DNA from: an uncultured Clostridia bacterium
GTDB lineage: Bacteria; Bacillota; Clostridia; Oscillospirales; Oscillospiraceae
Reading direction: 5' to 3'
DNA: 53,087 bases
Assembly: GCA_947058885.1 (NCBI GenBank)
Contig: CAMSIF010000004.1
Location: forward strand, 1 to 53,087
Below the pieces are notes generated by a model. It saw only the letters and a list, made by a program, of their open reading frames with translations, made no database searches and had not been told where the DNA came from. The position numbers were made by a program, and so were the translations under genes. Below are positions 30,092-39,826 of the stretch, one piece after another; the first letter of the stretch is position 1; each line of letters begins with the position of its first letter.

Positions 30092-30160
30092 GGCGGGGCG
30101 GTCACGCCGCCCCGCCCATTTTTATAGGAAATTTGTGCGCTATAGGCATACAAATTTCCT
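30092..30160 (+). other. Two intercistronic hairpins between oppA and oppB
   Basis: GGCGGGGCGG-tcacg-CCGCCCCGCC, then AGGAAATTTGT-N13-ACAAATTTCCT. Confidence 0.8.
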
Positions 30161-30203
30161 CAACCGGCGAACAAAATTTACGTGAGAAGGAGGGTATTAA
30201 CGC

Positions 30204-31220
30204 GTGATAAAATATGTTTTCAAACGCCTCGGGTACATGATAACCGTATTTTTTGTGGTCAGCTTCCTGATGTACTGCGTCTACAACCTCATCCCCGGCG
30301 ACCCGGCGGCCCAGCAGCTGGAGGAGCAGAAGCAGAAAATGACACCTGAAGCTTACCAGGCGGCCTATGAGAGCCTTCGCGAGACCATGGGTCTGGACGA
30401 CCCCATCGTTGTCCGCTACGCGCGGTGGATGGGCCTGGTGAGCAGACCAGACGGTACAATAAGCGGTTTGCTGGAGGGCAATTTCGGCTATTCGCTCTTC
30501 TATAAGAACGATGTGGCCGCCGTCATCCCCCGCTCTATGACCAATACGGTGATGCTTAATATTTTCAGTACCATTCTGGCATTGGGTATCACCATACCTT
30601 TGGGTATCTATTCCGCAGTACACAAAAAAGGAAAAGTGGACCAGGTTACCCAGGTAGTGACGATCGTGGGCTACAGTATCCCCATCTATATTGTGGCGCT
30701 GCTCTGTATCTGGCTGTTTGCCGTCAACCTGCGCTGGTTCCCGGTGACGGGCGCCAAAACCCCAGGCTCCGACTACACAGGTATGAAGGAGTTCCTGGAC
30801 CGGCTGTACTACATGTGCCTGCCTGTAATCGTCATGACGCTGGCCTCCCTGGGCGGCATGACCCGCTATGTCCGCGCCGCTATGATTGAATCCCTGGGCA
30901 TGGACTGCATCCGCACCGCACGGGCCAAGGGCCTCAAGGAGAAGGTGGTTATCTATTCCCACGCCTGGCGCAACGCCCTCCTTCCGATTATCACCACCAT
31001 CATTGGCTGGTTCCTGGGCATCTTCAGCGGTTCTGTTATCATTGAAAATACCTTCGGCCTCAACGGCATGGGCGCGCTCTATTATATAGGCCTGACAAAC
31101 CAGGACTACGAGCTTGCCCTTGCTATCCAAATGTTCTACATGGTCGTCAGCCTTGTGGGCACTCTAATCACTGACCTGAGCTACGGTCTGGTGGATCCCC
31201 GTGTCCACGTGGATAAGTAA
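30204..31220 (+). CDS. oppB: Oligopeptide ABC transporter permease OppB
   Basis: MIKYVFKRLGYMITVFFVVSFLMYCVYNLIPGDPAAQQ; EAA-loop region; order oppABCDF. Confidence 0.94.
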   Translation: MIKYVFKRLGYMITVFFVVSFLMYCVYNLIPGDPAAQQLEEQKQKMTPEAYQAAYESLRETMGLDDPIVVRYARWMGLVSRPDGTISGLLEGNFGYSLFYKNDVAAVIPRSMTNTVMLNIFSTILALGITIPLGIYSAVHKKGKVDQVTQVVTIVGYSIPIYIVALLCIWLFAVNLRWFPVTGAKTPGSDYTGMKEFLDRLYYMCLPVIVMTLASLGGMTRYVRAAMIESLGMDCIRTARAKGLKEKVVIYSHAWRNALLPIITTIIGWFLGIFSGSVIIENTFGLNGMGALYYIGLTNQDYELALAIQMFYMVVSLVGTLITDLSYGLVDPRVHVDK

Positions 31221-31237
31221 AGGAGGGGGAAAGAGTT

Positions 31238-33079
31238 ATGGCAGCAAACAAAAAAGACACCGCCAAGACCGGCGGCCTCTTTTCCCGCCTGTTCGGCGGC
31301 AAAAAACAGGGCCGCAGCTTTATGGAAGAGGAGCAGCTGCAAAGTCCGGGCCGTATGATGCTCCAGAATTTCCTGCACAACAAACTGGGTATGACCGGTT
31401 TATGCGTTTTCCTCGTCGTTCTTCTCGCCGTACTGATTGGGCCCCGTTTCTTTATCCTGGATTTGAGCTACCAGGACAACACGCAGATGAACGTCCCGCC
31501 GGGATACAGCCTGATGAGCGTGCCCAAAGAGCTCAATGGCCACGTGCGGGATATCTCTCCGGGCACCACCTTTGCCGTGGGCATCGACGACAACGGCAAA
31601 GTTCACGTCTGGGGCTACACCCGTATTACAGAGACAATCAACCTTGCCAACATCCCCCAGGAGGTCAAGGACGCTACCATCGTTCAGGTGGCCGCGGGCT
31701 ATGACCATGTCACCGCTCTGGATGACCAGGGGAACGTCTACGTCTGGGGCAACAACCGCCTCAACCAGGATAAGCTTCCCCGGGAAATCACCGACGCCAT
31801 GCGCAAGGGGGAGAACCTGAACATCACACAGCTGGATGCCAGCTTCCAGTTCTCCGCTGCGGTAACCGAGAGCGGCGACCTGTATATGTGGGGCAACCAG
31901 AATATGGCGGACATTAAGGTCAAGAGCGCGGTAGACGGCCATGTGAAAAAGGTGGCCTTGACCACCTATGCCTACGCGACGCTGCTGGACGACGGCTCTG
32001 TGGTCTACTCCGGCTTCCAGAGCAACGCTATCAGCGAAATCCCCGAGAGCCTGAGCAGCGGCGTGGTGGATATCGCCGCGACCTCCAGCTCTGTGGCCGC
32101 CATCAAAGAAGACGGCAGTATTGTTGTCTGGGGCGGCTGCGCCCGGGGCGAGGACCAGGTCCCCGCGTTTGACGGCAAGCCCGTGGAGCTCTACGGCGGC
32201 CGTTACCACTACACCGCCCTGCTGGATACCGGCGAGGTGGTCTCCTGGGGAGACAACTTCCACGGCCAGGGCGTAGTGCCCGCAAGCGTGCAGGACGAGG
32301 AAATTGAAACTGTGTTCGCCGGCTTCTACCAGAACTACGCCGTTACGGCGAAAGGCGAAATTAAGACCTGGGGTCTTAAGGGCTACCTCTGCGGTACCGA
32401 CGACCTGGGCCGCGATGTCCTTAACCGCATTATCAACGGCGGACGGGTTACCATGACCGTTGGCGCGGTGTCCGTCATCATCTCCCTCATCATCGGCATT
32501 ATTACCGGCGGCCTCAGCGGATACTTCGGCGGCTGGGTGGATATGCTCATTATGCGTGTCAGCGAAGTAGTGGGCGGCCTGCCCTTCATCCCCTTCGCCA
32601 TGATCCTCTCGGCGGTTATGAGTACCCGTATCAGCGTCAGCCAGCGTATGTACCTTATCATGGTGGTGTTGGGCGTACTCAGCTGGCCCGGCACCTGCCG
32701 CCTTATCCGCGCACAGATTTTTTCCCAGCGCGAGCAGGAATACGTCACCGCCGCCAAGGCCATCGGCGTGAAGGAGCTGTCCATCGTATTCCGGCACATC
32801 CTGCCCAACGTGCTGAGTCTGGTCCTGGTGTCCGCCACCCTGGCCTTCGCCACCTGTATGCTGACGGAGTCCACCCTGAGCTACCTGGGCTTCGGTATTC
32901 CGCTGCCCACCCCCACCTGGGGCAATATGCTCACTGGCGCGAATAACAGTATTGTTATTCAGCAGTATTGGTGGCGCTGGGTGTTCCCGGCTCTGGTCTT
33001 CGGTATCTGCACCATCTGCATCAACCTTGTCGGTGATGCGCTGCGTGACGCTGTAGACCCGAAGTCTGCTGAGCGATAA
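31238..33079 (+). CDS. oppC: OppC-type permease with inserted RCC1-like beta-propeller (613 aa)
   Basis: N-terminal OppC TM1 (FLHNKLGMTGLCVFLVVLLAVLIGP), RCC1-like repeats, then canonical OppC core from CGTDDLGRDVLNRIINGGRV to TPTWGNML. Confidence 0.93.
   Translation: MAANKKDTAKTGGLFSRLFGGKKQGRSFMEEEQLQSPGRMMLQNFLHNKLGMTGLCVFLVVLLAVLIGPRFFILDLSYQDNTQMNVPPGYSLMSVPKELNGHVRDISPGTTFAVGIDDNGKVHVWGYTRITETINLANIPQEVKDATIVQVAAGYDHVTALDDQGNVYVWGNNRLNQDKLPREITDAMRKGENLNITQLDASFQFSAAVTESGDLYMWGNQNMADIKVKSAVDGHVKKVALTTYAYATLLDDGSVVYSGFQSNAISEIPESLSSGVVDIAATSSSVAAIKEDGSIVVWGGCARGEDQVPAFDGKPVELYGGRYHYTALLDTGEVVSWGDNFHGQGVVPASVQDEEIETVFAGFYQNYAVTAKGEIKTWGLKGYLCGTDDLGRDVLNRIINGGRVTMTVGAVSVIISLIIGIITGGLSGYFGGWVDMLIMRVSEVVGGLPFIPFAMILSAVMSTRISVSQRMYLIMVVLGVLSWPGTCRLIRAQIFSQREQEYVTAAKAIGVKELSIVFRHILPNVLSLVLVSATLAFATCMLTESTLSYLGFGIPLPTPTWGNMLTGANNSIVIQQYWWRWVFPALVFGICTICINLVGDALRDAVDPKSAER
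31538..32389 (+). other. Inserted seven-blade RCC1-like propeller domain (within OppC)
   Basis: Repeated pattern: (hydrophobic)-G-x-x-H/F-x-x-A-(L/V)-x-x-x-G-x-(V/L)-x-x-W-G, e.g. VAAGYDHVTALDDQGNVYVWG, LYGGRYHYTALLDTGEVVSWG. Confidence 0.85.
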
Positions 33080-33093
33080 GGAGGTGTGACGTT

Positions 33094-34080
33094 ATGGCAT
33101 TATTGGAACTGAAAAATCTGAAAACCTTCTTCACCACCAAGCGCGGCATCGTCAAGGCCGTCAACGGCGTCAGCTACTCCGTGGACGCTGGTCAGGTGCT
33201 GGGCGTGGTAGGAGAGTCCGGATCCGGCAAGAGCGTGTCCGCCATGAGTATCCTGCGCCTGCTGGATAATAACGGCTATATTGAGTCCGGAGAGATTAAC
33301 TTCGATGGCCGCGATTTGACGAAGCTCTCCACCGCCGAGATGTATAAGATTCGCGGAAACGACGTTTCCGTCATTTTCCAGGAGCCTATGACCAGTCTGA
33401 ACCCAGTGTTCACCGTCAGCCGCCAGCTCAGCGAGCCGCTGATGATTCACCAGGGGATGAAAAAGAAAGAGGCCGCGAGAAAGGCTGTGGATCTGCTGGC
33501 CGACGTGAAAATCCCCAACCCCGAGGTGGTGGCGGCCCAATACCCCCACCAGCTCTCCGGCGGTATGCGCCAGCGTGTCATGATTGCTATGGCTCTGGCT
33601 TGTAAACCCAAAATCCTGATTGCCGACGAGCCTACCACCGCTCTGGACGTAACCATCCAGGCCCAGATCCTGAAGCTGATGAACGAGCTGAAGGAAGAAA
33701 ACGGCACAGCGGTGCTGTTTATCACCCACGACCTTGGCGTTATCAACCAGATGGCGGACAATGTGGCGGTCATGTACTGCGGCCAGGTGGTGGAAATGGC
33801 CCCCCGCCGCACCATCTTCCACAACAACGTATACTCCCACCCCTATACCGAGGGGCTGATGCTCTCCATCCCCCGGCTGGACACCCCGGAGGGGACCCGG
33901 CTGGAGGCCATCCCCGGAGCGGTACCCCACCCCCTGGACCTGCCCAAGGGCTGCAAGTTCGCGCCCCGGTGCAAATACTGTACCAAGCGGTGCCAGGAGG
34001 AGGAGCCGGAGCTGGTCAATGTCTCAGAGGAGCAGCAGGTTCGCTGCTTCTACCCGAAGAAGGAGGAACGTCATGGCTAA
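33094..34080 (+). CDS. oppD: Oligopeptide ABC transporter ATP-binding protein OppD
   Basis: [52 protein letters not shown]. Confidence 0.95.
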   Translation: MALLELKNLKTFFTTKRGIVKAVNGVSYSVDAGQVLGVVGESGSGKSVSAMSILRLLDNNGYIESGEINFDGRDLTKLSTAEMYKIRGNDVSVIFQEPMTSLNPVFTVSRQLSEPLMIHQGMKKKEAARKAVDLLADVKIPNPEVVAAQYPHQLSGGMRQRVMIAMALACKPKILIADEPTTALDVTIQAQILKLMNELKEENGTAVLFITHDLGVINQMADNVAVMYCGQVVEMAPRRTIFHNNVYSHPYTEGLMLSIPRLDTPEGTRLEAIPGAVPHPLDLPKGCKFAPRCKYCTKRCQEEEPELVNVSEEQQVRCFYPKKEERHG

Positions 34081-35623
34081 TGTGGAAAACAAAGAGGTCC
34101 TGCTCCGTATCAGCAACCTCAAGCAGTACTTTCCTCTGAAAAAGGGCCGTTTCGTTAAGGCCAACGACGGCATCTCCATTGACATCTACAAGGGCGAGAC
34201 CTTCGGTCTGGTGGGCGAGTCCGGCTGCGGCAAGTCCACCCTGGGCCGTACCGTCCTCCAGCTCTATAAGCAGACCTACGGCCGCACTACGTACTATGGC
34301 CGTACCTTGGGCGATCTCGCGCCCAAGTATATGCTTGACACTGTGAAAAATTTGCCCAAGCTGCGGACCAAGTGGAAGGAGCTGGAGGCCAAGAAGGACC
34401 AGCTGGAGGCGGAGTACGCCAAGCTGTCCGAGACGGAGCAGTACGCCAAGCACGCGGCCCTGGACGAGGCGAGAAAGCTGGCGGAGGATGCCAAGCTGGA
34501 TATGACCAAGATTATTGGCGGATTCGTCATCGTGGACGACTTGGCCCCTGTGACGGCTGCCTACGAAAGCTACTACAACGTCTCCAAGCAGATTGTGAAT
34601 CTGGCCATGAAACGGCAGGACATCCAGGCGGACCATGACGAGGCCGCGTTCCTCCTCAAGCAGGCCAAGAAGGACGGAAAAGGCGCGGACCAGGGGAAGG
34701 TAAATTCCCTTGCCGCCCAGCTGAAGGAGATCAACCAGCAGATTGCCAGCCTGGAGACCCAGCAGAAGCAGTGCGGAAAAGAGATTGACGCCCTTCGGGC
34801 TCCCTACGAGGATAATGCTGAATTCCAGAAGTACGACGCGGACCGGGACGACGGCGTGGACCTGACCCGTCTGACCTATAACGAAATGCGGCAGCTGCGC
34901 CGGGATATGCAGCTGATTTTCCAGGACCCCTACTCCTCCCTGAACCCCCGTATGAGCGTGGGTCAGATTATCAGCGAGGGTATGCAGGCCCACAAGATGC
35001 TGAAGAAGAACGACGCCCGGATGCAGGAAATGGTGCTGGAGATTATGGAGCAGTGCGGACTGGCTCCCTACTTCCTCCACCGGTTCCCCCACCAGTTCTC
35101 CGGCGGACAGCGTCAGCGAATTGGTATCGCCCGTTCCCTGGCCACCCACCCGAAATTTGTGGTGTGCGACGAGGCTGTGTCGGCCTTGGACGTGTCTATT
35201 CAGGCGCAGATTATCAATCTGCTCCAGGATTTGAAGGAACAGAAGAATCTGACGTACCTCTTCATCACCCACGACCTGAGCGTGGTCAAGTACATCAGCG
35301 ACCGTATCGGCGTGATGTACCTGGGCAATATGGTGGAGCTGGCGGACTCCCAGGAGATTTTCGACAACCCGGTTCACCCCTACACCGAGGCTCTGCTCAA
35401 CGCCATTCCCACCACGGAGAATGAGGAGCAGGAGGACCTGCAAATCCTGGAGGGCGACATTCCCAGCCCCGTCAACCCGCCCAAGGGCTGCAAGTTCCAT
35501 ACCCGCTGCTCCTACTGTACGGAAATCTGCAAGCAGGTGGTGCCAGAGTGGGAGGAGGTTTCCCCCAACCACTTCGTGGCGTGCCACCACAAGCTGCACC
35601 GTGTCAAGGAGATGCAGGGTTAA
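34073..35623 (+). CDS. oppF: OppF-type ATP-binding protein with large internal insertion (516 aa)
   Basis: [18 protein letters not shown], then insertion, then [25 protein letters not shown] and [34 protein letters not shown]. Confidence 0.94.
   Translation: MANVENKEVLLRISNLKQYFPLKKGRFVKANDGISIDIYKGETFGLVGESGCGKSTLGRTVLQLYKQTYGRTTYYGRTLGDLAPKYMLDTVKNLPKLRTKWKELEAKKDQLEAEYAKLSETEQYAKHAALDEARKLAEDAKLDMTKIIGGFVIVDDLAPVTAAYESYYNVSKQIVNLAMKRQDIQADHDEAAFLLKQAKKDGKGADQGKVNSLAAQLKEINQQIASLETQQKQCGKEIDALRAPYEDNAEFQKYDADRDDGVDLTRLTYNEMRQLRRDMQLIFQDPYSSLNPRMSVGQIISEGMQAHKMLKKNDARMQEMVLEIMEQCGLAPYFLHRFPHQFSGGQRQRIGIARSLATHPKFVVCDEAVSALDVSIQAQIINLLQDLKEQKNLTYLFITHDLSVVKYISDRIGVMYLGNMVELADSQEIFDNPVHPYTEALLNAIPTTENEEQEDLQILEGDIPSPVNPPKGCKFHTRCSYCTEICKQVVPEWEEVSPNHFVACHHKLHRVKEMQG
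34310..34861 (+). other. Inserted helical/coiled-coil domain within OppF
   Basis: [25 protein letters not shown]... and ...[32 protein letters not shown] between Walker A and Q-loop; boundaries approximate. Confidence 0.8.
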
Positions 35624-35650
35624 GCCTCCCCAGCGAAAGGAGAACATTTT

Positions 35651-35866
35651 ATGCTGTTTCAAGGCCGGATTGAGCGGGCGTTTAAACGCCAGGCCGAACT
35701 GAACAAGGAACGCCGCAGACAGGAGAGCGATGAGATTACACCCGCTGACCTGATGGAAAAAGGCGATTTCGCCGCTATGGTGATAGCCGGTCTGATTACC
35801 ATTTTGCCGGTAGCGCTGCTGGTGCTGCTGGTAATGAGTTTGGCAGGATGGCTCTTCATGAAATAA
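35651..35866 (+). CDS. Small single-TM protein ending the opp operon
   Basis: 71 aa, ATG after AAAGGAGAAC; C-terminal TM MVIAGLITILPVALLVLLVMSLAGWLFMK; followed by a terminator. Confidence 0.75.
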   Translation: MLFQGRIERAFKRQAELNKERRRQESDEITPADLMEKGDFAAMVIAGLITILPVALLVLLVMSLAGWLFMK

Positions 35867-35909
35867 AAAGGGCAGTGCATGGTTAAAACGCCATGCACTG
35901 CCCTTTTTT
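35865..35909. terminator. Rho-independent terminator of opp operon
   Basis: AAAAAGGGCAGTGCATGG-ttaaaacg-CCATGCACTGCCCTTTTTT. Confidence 0.95.
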
Positions 35910-35922
35910 GCAAACATATCTG

Positions 35923-36621
35923 TTATTGCGCCTGTACCGAGATGTAGACAGGCACGCCGGAGGGTTCCTCGGTGCCCCAGAGGTAGACCCGCGCCCTGGC
36001 AAAGAGGTGATACCACGGCTGTGAGGAGAGTCCGCTGCGCAGAAACGGATTTACCTGGGGCGGCGCGCCCTCCAGCCGGGGGAAGCGCAGTCCCTCCCGA
36101 ATCTGCGCCAGCAGCGTCAGCCGCTGATTGCCGTCCACGCAGGCGGGGCGTTCCGGCCAGCCCATAATCCAAACCGGCTCGCCCCCCAGAATCACGTCCG
36201 CATCCTGCTTGGGCCGGTTGGATTTTGCCGGAAAAAGGGCCTGATAGGCGATCCTCGCCGTGCAGTCCTCCCGCAGGACGCCTTGGTCCGTGTCAAAAAC
36301 CAGTGTCCGGAAAGTGCGCTCGTATTGCCGGAGAAAGCTGGAAGGGATATCCGCGTTGTTTAAATTCCGCACGTCCGGAGCTTCCGGAAGGCAAAACTGA
36401 TCGTGCCAGGTATCCGTACAATAGAAGAGGGCCAGGGACTTACCCTGCCAGGGATGCCCCTGGGGAAAGGCTGCCTGGAGAAAAAAGGTCATCTCCTGCC
36501 CACAGAGCCCGCAGATGGGTACGGACATGGCAGGGGGAAGCTTGGGCTTTCCACCCCAGAAGGTGTCCTCTTCGGGCGTCTGTACGCCGTCTCCCACCGC
36601 CTGTAAATTCCATGTTAGCAT
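35923..36621 (-). CDS. DUF1963/YwqG-like protein
   Basis: WGGKPKLPPAMSVPICGLCGQEMTFFLQAAF...SLALFYC pattern; weak recognition. Confidence 0.5.
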   Translation of the reverse strand: MLTWNLQAVGDGVQTPEEDTFWGGKPKLPPAMSVPICGLCGQEMTFFLQAAFPQGHPWQGKSLALFYCTDTWHDQFCLPEAPDVRNLNNADIPSSFLRQYERTFRTLVFDTDQGVLREDCTARIAYQALFPAKSNRPKQDADVILGGEPVWIMGWPERPACVDGNQRLTLLAQIREGLRFPRLEGAPPQVNPFLRSGLSSQPWYHLFARARVYLWGTEEPSGVPVYISVQAQ

Positions 36622-36778
36622 AGGCGCGTCCTCCCTTGCAGCTGCCATTTATCGGCTTATTTCATTTATTTTACCATCTTTTCGCCAGTAGGGCAACTAG
36701 TTTTTTGTCCGGAGGAAAAAGAAAGCGGTGAAGCCAACGCCGGCTTCACCGCTGAGCATATAAGTTTACCACAGGCTG

Positions 36779-37558
36779 TCACATCAGCTTGGACGTGTAG
36801 TAGACCACCTCTGCGAACAACAGAATACCCAACGCCCACATAAGGTAGTAGGCAATAGCGGGGACCGCCAAAGCCAGCAGCACGCACACAAACGCGGCGG
36901 CAAAAACGGCATAAAGGATTCTGTAATCGCACTCCAAGGAACAAATCCGGATACCCCACAGCTTACCCTCGCTCTTCTGAGCCTTGTAAGCCAGGGCGGC
37001 AGCGCCCGCCAGGATAGCCGCGGCCAGCACCGCGCCCGCAATCACAGCTGTACGCCAAAAACCAGCGTTAAGGGATGCGCTCCGGACCCAAACTGTAAAC
37101 ATAGCGCCAACCAGAGCGGCAGTAGCGTAGAAGCATTCGTGCTGGTACAGCAGGAATACCAATCCCAGCACCGCCAGGATGGGGACAATGATACACATGG
37201 TAATGATACCCTTGTTGTCATTGGAGAACTGGGTCATAATCCAGCCAGAAACGCCCAGGAAAAGCCCCGCCCCCGCGACCCACAGCATAGGGGTACGCAG
37301 CTTGCGGTCATTCCGTTTGACATAGGCCACTGCGGCGCCTGCCACCAGCATAATCAATCCCAGCCAGGAAATCCATTTAAGGGCGCTGTAGCAGGCCAGC
37401 ATGGAATTAATCGTACCTACGACCGACCGGTAGAGGACGAGCAGGTAACACTCCGCCGCCAGGCCCACCAGGAACAACGCAAATACACGGTTCAGCGCTT
37501 GATTCTCCGATTGCTCTCGCTCTGTACGTTTTTGACTAATTGGCTTTTTAGAAGACAT
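36779..37558 (-). CDS. Hypothetical multi-TM membrane protein
   Basis: Several hydrophobic segments; start MSSKKPISQKRTEREQ after a GGAGG-like RBS. Confidence 0.75.
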   Translation of the reverse strand: MSSKKPISQKRTEREQSENQALNRVFALFLVGLAAECYLLVLYRSVVGTINSMLACYSALKWISWLGLIMLVAGAAVAYVKRNDRKLRTPMLWVAGAGLFLGVSGWIMTQFSNDNKGIITMCIIVPILAVLGLVFLLYQHECFYATAALVGAMFTVWVRSASLNAGFWRTAVIAGAVLAAAILAGAAALAYKAQKSEGKLWGIRICSLECDYRILYAVFAAAFVCVLLALAVPAIAYYLMWALGILLFAEVVYYTSKLM

Positions 37559-37703
37559 CTTTATTACAACCTCCAAAACGGATGATAGCGCGAAGGGGCA
37601 GCCGCCTAGCGGCGCGACAAAAGTTATTGTATCAGATTCCCGGCCTTTTTGCAAGAGAAAATCGCAAAGCCGCGAAAAAAGTGTTTCTCAGAAGGACGCA
37701 GAA

Positions 37704-38726
37704 TTAGTTTACCTGCCGCGTTCGGGAAAGGTTAATGGTTCCTTCCTGCATATCGGTAATCATATCCAGGCTGTGTCCCGTACCCTCCGCTACGCAGGTA
37801 ATGGCGTTTTCCGCCACCGTGGTGGCGATGCCGGTACGGGAAGTAATCAGTTTATCGAACCCATCCACCATGCTTCCGCCGCCGGTCATGACAATACCGT
37901 TAGTGGATACGTCTGCGACCAGTTCCGGAGGCGTCCGCTCCAGCACAGAATGGATGCTTTCCAAAATGGACTCCGTCGGCTCCTCAAATGCCTCCAGCAT
38001 CTCTTTTGAGGACACCGTGATGGTTTTTGGCAGGCCCGTCAGCAGGCATCGTCCCTTCACATCCATGAAGGATTCCTCCTCCTTGGGGTAGACGCATCCA
38101 ATGGTGATTTTCATTTTCTCCGCCGTACCTTCGCCCACCAAGATATTGTGTTTTCGACGCATATATTTGACGACTGCCTCGTTGAACTGGTCTCCGGCCA
38201 CCTTAATAGACGCCGATTCTACCACGCCGCCAAGGGAGATTACGGCAATATCTGCGGTACCGCCGCCAATATCCACCACCATATGGCCGTCCGGCTTTGT
38301 AATGTCGATTCCCGCGCCAATAGCGGCCGCTACAGGCTCTTCAATAAGGTACACCCGGCGGCACCCGGATTGAATACCGGCATCCACCACGGCGCGTTCT
38401 TCCACTTCCGTGATGCCGGAGGGTACACAGATAATAACCCGGGGTTTAAAAACCATAAAGCCCGCCACTTTGCGGAGAAATTCCTTCAGCATACGCTCGG
38501 TCATATCGTAGTCCGAGATTACGCCCTCCCGCAGTGGCCGGATTGCCACGATGTTACCCGGCGTACGTCCCAGCATTTGCCGCGCTTCTTCGCCCACCTT
38601 CAGCAGCTTCCCGGTGTTCTTGTCCATCGCTACCACCGATGGCTCGTTCAGTACAATTCCCTTGCCTTTTACATATACCAAAACGGAAGCGGTTCCAAGA
38701 TCTATCCCAATGTCCTTTGCACACAT
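37704..38726 (-). CDS. mreB: Rod shape-determining actin homologue (MreB/Mbl family)
   Basis: DIGIDLGTASVLVYVKGKGIVLNEPSVVA, EEPVAAAIGAGIDI, VVDIGGGTADIAVISLGG. Confidence 0.95.
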   Translation of the reverse strand: MCAKDIGIDLGTASVLVYVKGKGIVLNEPSVVAMDKNTGKLLKVGEEARQMLGRTPGNIVAIRPLREGVISDYDMTERMLKEFLRKVAGFMVFKPRVIICVPSGITEVEERAVVDAGIQSGCRRVYLIEEPVAAAIGAGIDITKPDGHMVVDIGGGTADIAVISLGGVVESASIKVAGDQFNEAVVKYMRRKHNILVGEGTAEKMKITIGCVYPKEEESFMDVKGRCLLTGLPKTITVSSKEMLEAFEEPTESILESIHSVLERTPPELVADVSTNGIVMTGGGSMVDGFDKLITSRTGIATTVAENAITCVAEGTGHSLDMITDMQEGTINLSRTRQVN

Positions 38727-38869
38727 ATTTTCCACCTCGTCATTTCTAACTCTATTGTTAGCAAAATATTTGCTTGTACTCTAAAAAACCATTATACTAA
38801 GGACGTCCAATTTTTGCAAGCGGTTACAAGTAGTTTCTTTTTTAAATTTTCATGAATTTTAGGGAAATT

Positions 38870-38975
38870 CCGCGCTTCGGCGCGGGTTACTTTTTGGACG
38901 CCCAAAAAGTAACCAAAAAGCCGTCAGCCCGTAGGGCTGAACCTCTACCCCGTCGCGACTTGCGTCGCTCAGGGG
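38870..38975. repeat. Chain of four hairpins, candidate interspersed repeat
   Basis: CCGCGC-ttcg-GCGCGG; GGTTACTTTTTGG-acgc-CCAAAAAGTAACC; TCAGCCC-gta-GGGCTGA; CCCCgtcGCGAC-ttgc-GTCGCtcaGGGG. Confidence 0.75.
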
Positions 38976-39124
38976 ACGTTTATTTTTCGCTACGAAACGA
39001 CAGAAATGCTTCTTCTCGCGCCCGTGCCCGGGGCCGATGACACCCTGTTTCTTCGCCGCGCCTGGCCCTACGCCCTGGCTTCTGGTTGCTATTGCCCTCA
39101 TTGGAATCTAAAAATTTAATAGAG

Positions 39125-39826
39125 TTACCCATCGGACCGATCCATCGTTTGTCCAGTGACGCTATTTTCTATATGGCGGTGACCGCCCGCTAACGTTGCA
39201 CAAACCACAGACGCCGCACCGGCCTCCATTAATGCGGACGCTCCCGCAGCCAAAGTGCTGCCCGTTGTCGCTACATCATCAACCAACAAAAACCGCCGCC
39301 CTCGTACTCTCTCCGGCCTTGGCACACGGTATACGCCCTTAACATTCTCTTTCCGCTTGACCGCATCATTCAACGAGGACTGTGCCCGGGTATGCCGGAC
39401 CTTTTTCAAAGAACTGACTTCCCTCATCCCCCATACGCCTGCCGCTGCTCTTGCCAAAAGCCTTGCTTGGTCAAAGCCTCGTGTAAAATTACGCTTCCAA
39501 CTCACCGGCACATAGGTAACCTCATCAAACTCTCCAGCAAACTGTTCCGCCGCAACCTCAGCGATATACCGTCCGAAAACAGCCGCTCTATTGGACTTCC
39601 GCCCAAATTTCAAGCTATGCACGCCGTCCTTGACCATGTCCTCATAATAAAGTGCCACCGCACAGCGAAAATCCCCCACGAACCGCACACATTTATCCCC
39701 TTCAATATATGGAAGTTTCTCTTCACAATCTGGACAAACACCATTTCCGGTACACTCCATCAGCCTCCCACAAAAAGCACACCTTGGTGGGAAAAGGATG
39801 TCCAAAATAGCGGTTATCATCCTCAC
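39125..39826 (-). CDS. comF: ComF family phosphoribosyltransferase-like protein
   Basis: Zn-binding CAFCGRLMECTGNGVCPDCEEKLP; PRPP loop RFLLVDDVATTGSTLAAGASAL. Confidence 0.93.
   Translation of the reverse strand: MRMITAILDILFPPRCAFCGRLMECTGNGVCPDCEEKLPYIEGDKCVRFVGDFRCAVALYYEDMVKDGVHSLKFGRKSNRAAVFGRYIAEVAAEQFAGEFDEVTYVPVSWKRNFTRGFDQARLLARAAAGVWGMREVSSLKKVRHTRAQSSLNDAVKRKENVKGVYRVPRPERVRGRRFLLVDDVATTGSTLAAGASALMEAGAASVVCATLAGGHRHIENSVTGQTMDRSDG

Noticed and set aside
28060-30153. 697-aa minus-strand ORF opposite oppA
   Set aside because: Low-complexity valine/glycine-rich shadow of a high-bias gene.
34016-36172. 718-aa minus-strand ORF opposite oppF
   Set aside because: Shadow ORF spanning two unrelated loci.
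38852-39101. Small ORFs in the mreB-comF gap (62 and 80 aa)
   Set aside because: They run through inverted repeats, lack convincing RBS and have no domain pattern.
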